A stretch of 64,000 nucleotides of DNA, taken from assembly GCF_037975245.1 (NCBI RefSeq), contig NC_092577.1, positions 7,779,001 through 7,843,000 on the forward strand, read 5' to 3'. Positions 60,006 to 64,000 of the stretch are shown piece by piece (position 1 is the first letter of the stretch; each line of letters starts with the position of its first letter). The notes below the pieces were generated by a model. It was not told where the DNA came from and did no database searches. It saw nothing but the letters and a program-made list of their open reading frames with translations. The position numbers and the translations under genes are program-made. This DNA comes from Apostichopus japonicus. Lineage: Eukaryota > Echinodermata > Holothuroidea > Aspidochirotida > Stichopodidae.

Positions 60006-60670
60006 TGTGTGTAGTGTTCGGTTTCGATATACCTGATATCGGAAATATCTGCTATTTTTCTGTTCCTTCAACCAAGTTTTATAATAGCCATTATAAGAGG
60101 TTGCAATATTTCTACACCAATAAATTAACTCTGTCTGAATTTTAGAAAATTTCCTCACCAACATTCTTCATCATACTTTCCTCTACTCGTGCAACTTTGA
60201 CCTGTCTGTTAGGGGTTCAAGGAGGTTTTTCTATATTGCTTGTCCATAGATTGAATTTTGTGCAACATTATGGGTATGTTTTCAAGTGATTTTATTCACG
60301 AGAAATGTGAATTTTCAAATTCTCAACAAATAATGGGCTTAAAACCTTCAAAAGCGGGGCTTTCGGATATTGTGGGCCGTGACGTAGAATCACCTACAAA
60401 AGCAATGATCCATAGGACATGCAATCAGGTCGAACATGATGTGTGACTGGTGACAATCTGCAAAAAGATTATGGATGGAAAAAACTTTTGGGAAACACTT
60501 GGTTCTCAGGCAAAAGTGTACATTTTCAAGCCCGAGAAGTGCTATTTCCGGTGATCTGGGGGGTATCAAAACCAGAAATTTTCTTGTACGCTGCGCGCCA
60601 ACCGATGATGGCGCTCCGCTTAGATAGTAATTCGCGCCCCCCGGGTTAGAAAATCCTGGATACGCGCCTG

Positions 60671-61655
60671 GGTATACTGGCAGGAGTTAGGTCATTTAAC
60701 TAATAATCAATTATTTAATAACATTATTTCAGTCAGCCTGCTCGGTAAAAGGCTGCAGGTTTCTTACACAATTGGCTCAAATTTCCGACCTGGTAGATTT
60801 AGTAAGATATAGGTGATTACAATAATAATTGTGGAATGTTATATATTGACTTGCATAATGCATATAAGGCTATGTTATGTACGATTAAAATCGAGTTGAA
60901 CAATTTTCTGTGATTTAAGATTTTTGAAGGGATATCAAAGTTCCAAAGTTTGTCTATGGATACTTTTTCTTAACTAGAATGCAGTAATTATTTTCGAGGT
61001 ACAGGATAGGCATCAGCTCACCGAGAATGTTAATCGCCGGTTTTATTATTCGCTTAATTTAAGATTCCTAACTTTATTAATAGTCTAGCCTATAGCCTAC
61101 CTAAGTTTGGCCTGACCTGTGTACACATCCTAGCCTTTGCCTCTATACCATACCGTCAAATTATCTCACTGATCAATAATTTCTGTTTTAGCTATTAACA
61201 GCGGTTCCTCTCCATTAAATAATCCATCTTAATTAGCACTCAACAAGTCAATGGTAACATACAACTCCCACGAATTTACTACGTAGGCCTACTCTGCAAC
61301 CTCACTAATATAACACTAAACCATTCATTGTCAGTGATAGATACTAGATGTGAACAGGTATTCAATAGCATGAGTCACCGATATTCATATATGTACAGGT
61401 GTTTCGTAACTTTCGCGAGTGATGTTTGAGATTTATAACAGACATGTTGGCGCCAATAGAAGTAAATGTACGTAGCGTGATACATGCCCGTTGGAAACAG
61501 ACAGTTTAAAAACTGACGTAAATTGGATATGTAGTACTAAGAATTCAGGGGTCGAGGAAGTAAATAATACAACACAACCTCTATCAAGTAGATGACATTT
61601 CATTGACATTTCCCCTAAGCGGTAGGGTACGTGCTAGTCCGCCCCCCCCCACACC
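60671..61655. other. No feature recognised
   Basis: AT-rich spacer between hAT-like elements; no coding or repeat signal. Confidence 0.4.
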
Positions 61656-62150
61656 CAGTGGCGTAGCTAGGATTTTTTGAGTGGGGGGCCATGGGGGGGC
61701 TGTTCTTTCTTGTGGGGGGGGGGCCGGGTTACTATCTGAGCGGGGCGCCACCTTGGTTGGCGAGGAGCGTACAGAGAAAATTTTAGATTTCAGCACCCCC
61801 AGATCGCAGGAGATGGCACCTGTGAGGCAAAATAGCAACCATAAAGATGTGCAACTTTGGTGACAGAAATGCAAATTTTTTTTTTCTCTTTCATGCTGAC
61901 TGGCCTTGCCAACTCAGCCAGACTTTTAACTTGAGTGAAGTTGACATCAAAGGCGTACGGGACCATTTCAGTTTGGGGGGGGGCAGAACTTTTTGTGCCC
62001 GAAAGTTCCCGTGACACAATCTAAGCGGAGCGCCACCATCGGTTGGCGCGTAGCGAACAAGAAAATTTTTGGCACACAATGCCTCTCAGATTGCCGGAAA
62101 CGGCACTTCTGAGGCCTTGCAAGTTGCATCTAAACATTCTTTATTTTATA
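61656..62150. mobile_element. Fragments of hAT-like G-run elements (two core modules)
   Basis: CAGTGGCGTAGCTAGG at 61656 is a typical hAT-type terminus followed by G-runs. Two core modules in the orientation opposite to those at 59.4 and 60.5 kb follow, at about 61738-61840 (GGCGCCACCTTGGTTGGCG) and 62022-62140 (GCGCCACCATCGGTTGGCGC). A matching right end was not found, so the bounds are approximate. Confidence 0.55.
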
Positions 62151-62514
62151 ATCTCACGTTTTAGAAATTTACAGTTCCCCAAAAATTTGGTAAATTAGAA
62201 GAAGAAAAAATGGTAACATCACTTTGAAGGGGAAAAATGGGACAGTATATTTATTAAGCTGATATATTTAGTTACCTTATTTATTATTTTAACACAGTAC
62301 TCAGCTACCCCCAGAAAAACATTGTTCAACGACACGTAGGCGGGATAATGTCGCTGTGTCGGGTGAGACTGCAATTTTTCTCACAAAAAAAGTATAAAAT
62401 ATAACAAAGAATATGATAAATATGTACTTCTAGGCTTGTAGACACTCCCCCCCCCCCACCATCCATGAAAAAGAAAATGTTTCTTTTATACACTCATGTC
62501 GGGGATATCCAGGT

Positions 62515-63150
62515 CAAGGGCGGCGGAAGCACTTTTAATCTGGGGGGGGGGAATTTCGATTGGAATGATGCAGCGTTATATTCAGTACCCTTTATAACTC
62601 TTATTGTATTATCTTATTTGTGTATACACATCACTCCATCAACGTCCCCCCCCCCCCCCCCCCCTCAAGGAAAATACGCATACTAGCACTGCAATATCCA
62701 ATGCGCAAATTGGGAAACAAGGAACAAGTTTTCTTTTGAGACAAAATGAGGTGAAATCATGCTAGTTGCTAATGTAGGAATCTTCCGAATTAGAGTTTTT
62801 TTCTTGGTAATATCTTAACAATTTTTTTCCATTCGAAAATGCTTTGAGTTTGACTCACAGAAATTCGTAAAAAGTCACGGGCTTAGCCAGGATTTGCAAA
62901 GTTGTATGCACGGCTATCTGAGCGGAGCGCCACCATCGGTTGGCGCGGAGCGTACTTTTAAAAAAATTTTGGTTTTACAAACCCCTCAGATGGCCGGAAA
63001 CGGCCCTTCCCGAGTTCATTCTGGTTCCCTGGCCTCTTGCTAACTTGAGGCGAATCAATTTTTATGTAGAAAAAAGGCACATTTCTAACCTGAGGAAAAG
63101 TGGGGGAGGGGCACGTGCCCCCTTTTTCCCCCCGGTTCCGCCGCCCTTGG
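62515..63150. mobile_element. hAT-like MITE, 636 bp
   Basis: Left end CAAGGGCGGCGGAA and right end TTCCGCCGCCCTTGG are inverted repeats. TCCAGGT flanks both (62508-62514 and 63151-63157). Interior G and C runs and a core module at about 62918-63030 (GCGCCACCATCGGTTGGCGC) are present. No coding capacity. Confidence 0.8.
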
Positions 63151-63334
63151 TCCAGGTATACAATTGACTAGTTAGAAGAAAAAAAATGATAGTGCAATAA
63201 GCGTGGTAGCCCAGATGAACTGCGCTTACGGTGGTGCTACACGGAAATATTCGGGCATCATGATGCTAAATAAAGAAAATCATAGAATTGTCGGGCAAAA
63301 ATTTGAAAAAGATTCGGGCAAGCTACTGCATATT

Positions 63335-63370
<36 letters not shown>

Positions 63371-63371
<1 letters not shown>

Positions 63372-63530
63372 TTCTAGAGGACAAGAAATTCGGGCAAAAG
63401 TTCTGAAAAATTCGGGCAGCCTAAGAGGAGAAAAAAAAAAATATATATATATATATATATATTCCTTTTTCTCCTCTTAGGCTGCCCGAATTTTTCAGGA
63501 CTTTTGCCCGAATTTCTTGTCCTCTGGAAA
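63371..63530. repeat. Large near-perfect inverted repeat around a (TA)n loop
   Basis: Left arm from AGAGGACAAGAAATTCGGGC (63376) through GCAGCCTAAGAGGAGAAAAA pairs with the right arm (about 63467-63528) with one or two mismatches over about 60 bp. The centre is a (TA)n stretch. A degenerate third copy of the arm lies at about 63285-63325. Confidence 0.85.
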
Positions 63531-64000
63531 TTTAGGGGGCAGTCTGCCCCCCCCCTGCACCCCCCGCCTCGTACGCCTATGGTTGGCATCATTTGTTGTT
63601 TCAAGGTGTCAAGGCCTTTCTCCCAACTCAAAGCCCTGTGGGCTACCGGTAGGTTTGCAGGAAATGCCCACATGTGGACTTAAATAGCATTAGAGGAAGG
63701 GGATGGAAGACTAACACGCATCGATGTTTCGGTAATGGTCCACATTGGTGGCTCGGTGGTTATTAGGCCATTTATTTGGTTTCTTGAGGCAGCTGTCATC
63801 AGAATCTGGGTTTTTGTGCCAATCGAGGACCGATAACATGTATTGGTAGATATCGATATCGCGCAGCACATGCACAAGGTTCGTGGTGTATGGTCGCAAC
63901 CGTCGCATCGACCATTGCCATGCCATGCTGTATGACCATTCTCATGATTACTACAGATATTGTATTATTCTTATTCTGCCAGATGCAGACGAGAAAATTG
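63531..64000. other. No gene recognised; G-run repeat edge at 63530-63580
   Basis: GGGGGCAGTCTGCCCC and CACCCCCCGCCTCGTACGCC resemble the ends of the local MITEs. The remaining sequence has overlapping minus-strand frames without a recognised domain. Confidence 0.4.

Larger units (their letters stand above)
58908..60670. mobile_element. hAT-like element, 1.76 kb, with a nested MITE
   Basis: Left end CAGGTGCGTATCCAGG and right end CCTGGATACGCGCCTG differ at one position as inverted repeats. GGTAT flanks both ends (58903-58907 and 60671-60675). The inner ends also pair (CGCGCCCCCCGGGT). It contains a polypurine tract (58955-59090), two copies of the core module (59380-59510 and 60500-60630) and the nested element at 59564-60005. 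No transposase frame is visible. Confidence 0.7.

Noticed and set aside
63680-63926. Overlapping minus-strand frames at the right edge
   Set aside because: Two frames compete, neither shows a known domain, and they lie next to repeat edges.

Overview
This window looks like nuclear DNA of an invertebrate deuterostome, most likely an echinoderm and perhaps a sea cucumber. It is AT-rich, has intron-split genes with GT-AG junctions, and is full of microsatellites, minisatellites and decayed transposons. The host assignment is inference: no rRNA, mitochondrial or other diagnostic gene is present.

Protein-coding content is sparse. Three plus-strand loci can be supported. (1) 11966-15759 is a four-exon NXPE-family gene (neurexophilin-like plus PC-esterase domains) whose exon phases all agree and give a 538-residue type II membrane protein. 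Its SGNH block-I motif is altered but the Ser and the DxxH pair remain. (2) 22293-25177 is an unrecognised nine-exon gene: a hydrophobic N-terminus, then five tandem symmetric 45-nt phase-1 micro-exons on ~170-bp repeat units, then a charged C-terminus; it predicts 201 residues. (3) 25280-25867 holds two exons encoding an ataxin-2-type LsmAD domain with no Lsm domain seen; their entry phase fits the micro-exons, so alternative 3' ends of one gene are possible. On the minus strand a 168-nt exon at 55566-55733 encodes two NLR-type leucine-rich repeats. Two related signal-peptide first exons lie at 38420 and 39928.

Mobile DNA: a CR1/Rex-like LINE remnant (2.4-3.4 kb), two copies of a tRNA-derived SINE (4.7 and 17.6 kb), a Ty3/gypsy pol remnant (6.2-7.2 kb), a foldback-type element with long terminal inverted arrays (7.58-10.77 kb), a LINE zinc-knuckle tail (18.8 kb), a GIY-YIG retroelement fragment (26.2 kb), a probable solo LTR (28.8-29.7 kb), and a cluster of nested hAT-like MITEs at 53.6 and 58.9-63.2 kb. 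A TIR-ended repeat at 56.2-57.75 kb carries about nine units with nuclear-receptor half-sites in DR4/DR1 spacing.

Satellite-like arrays: 35-bp units (16.3-17.2 kb), 27-bp (31.7 kb), ~60-bp (32.1 kb), 51-bp (33.2 kb), ~57-bp (42.4 kb), 108-bp (44.4 kb). Most of 33.5-55.5 kb has no recognisable gene and is probably intron or intergenic DNA.
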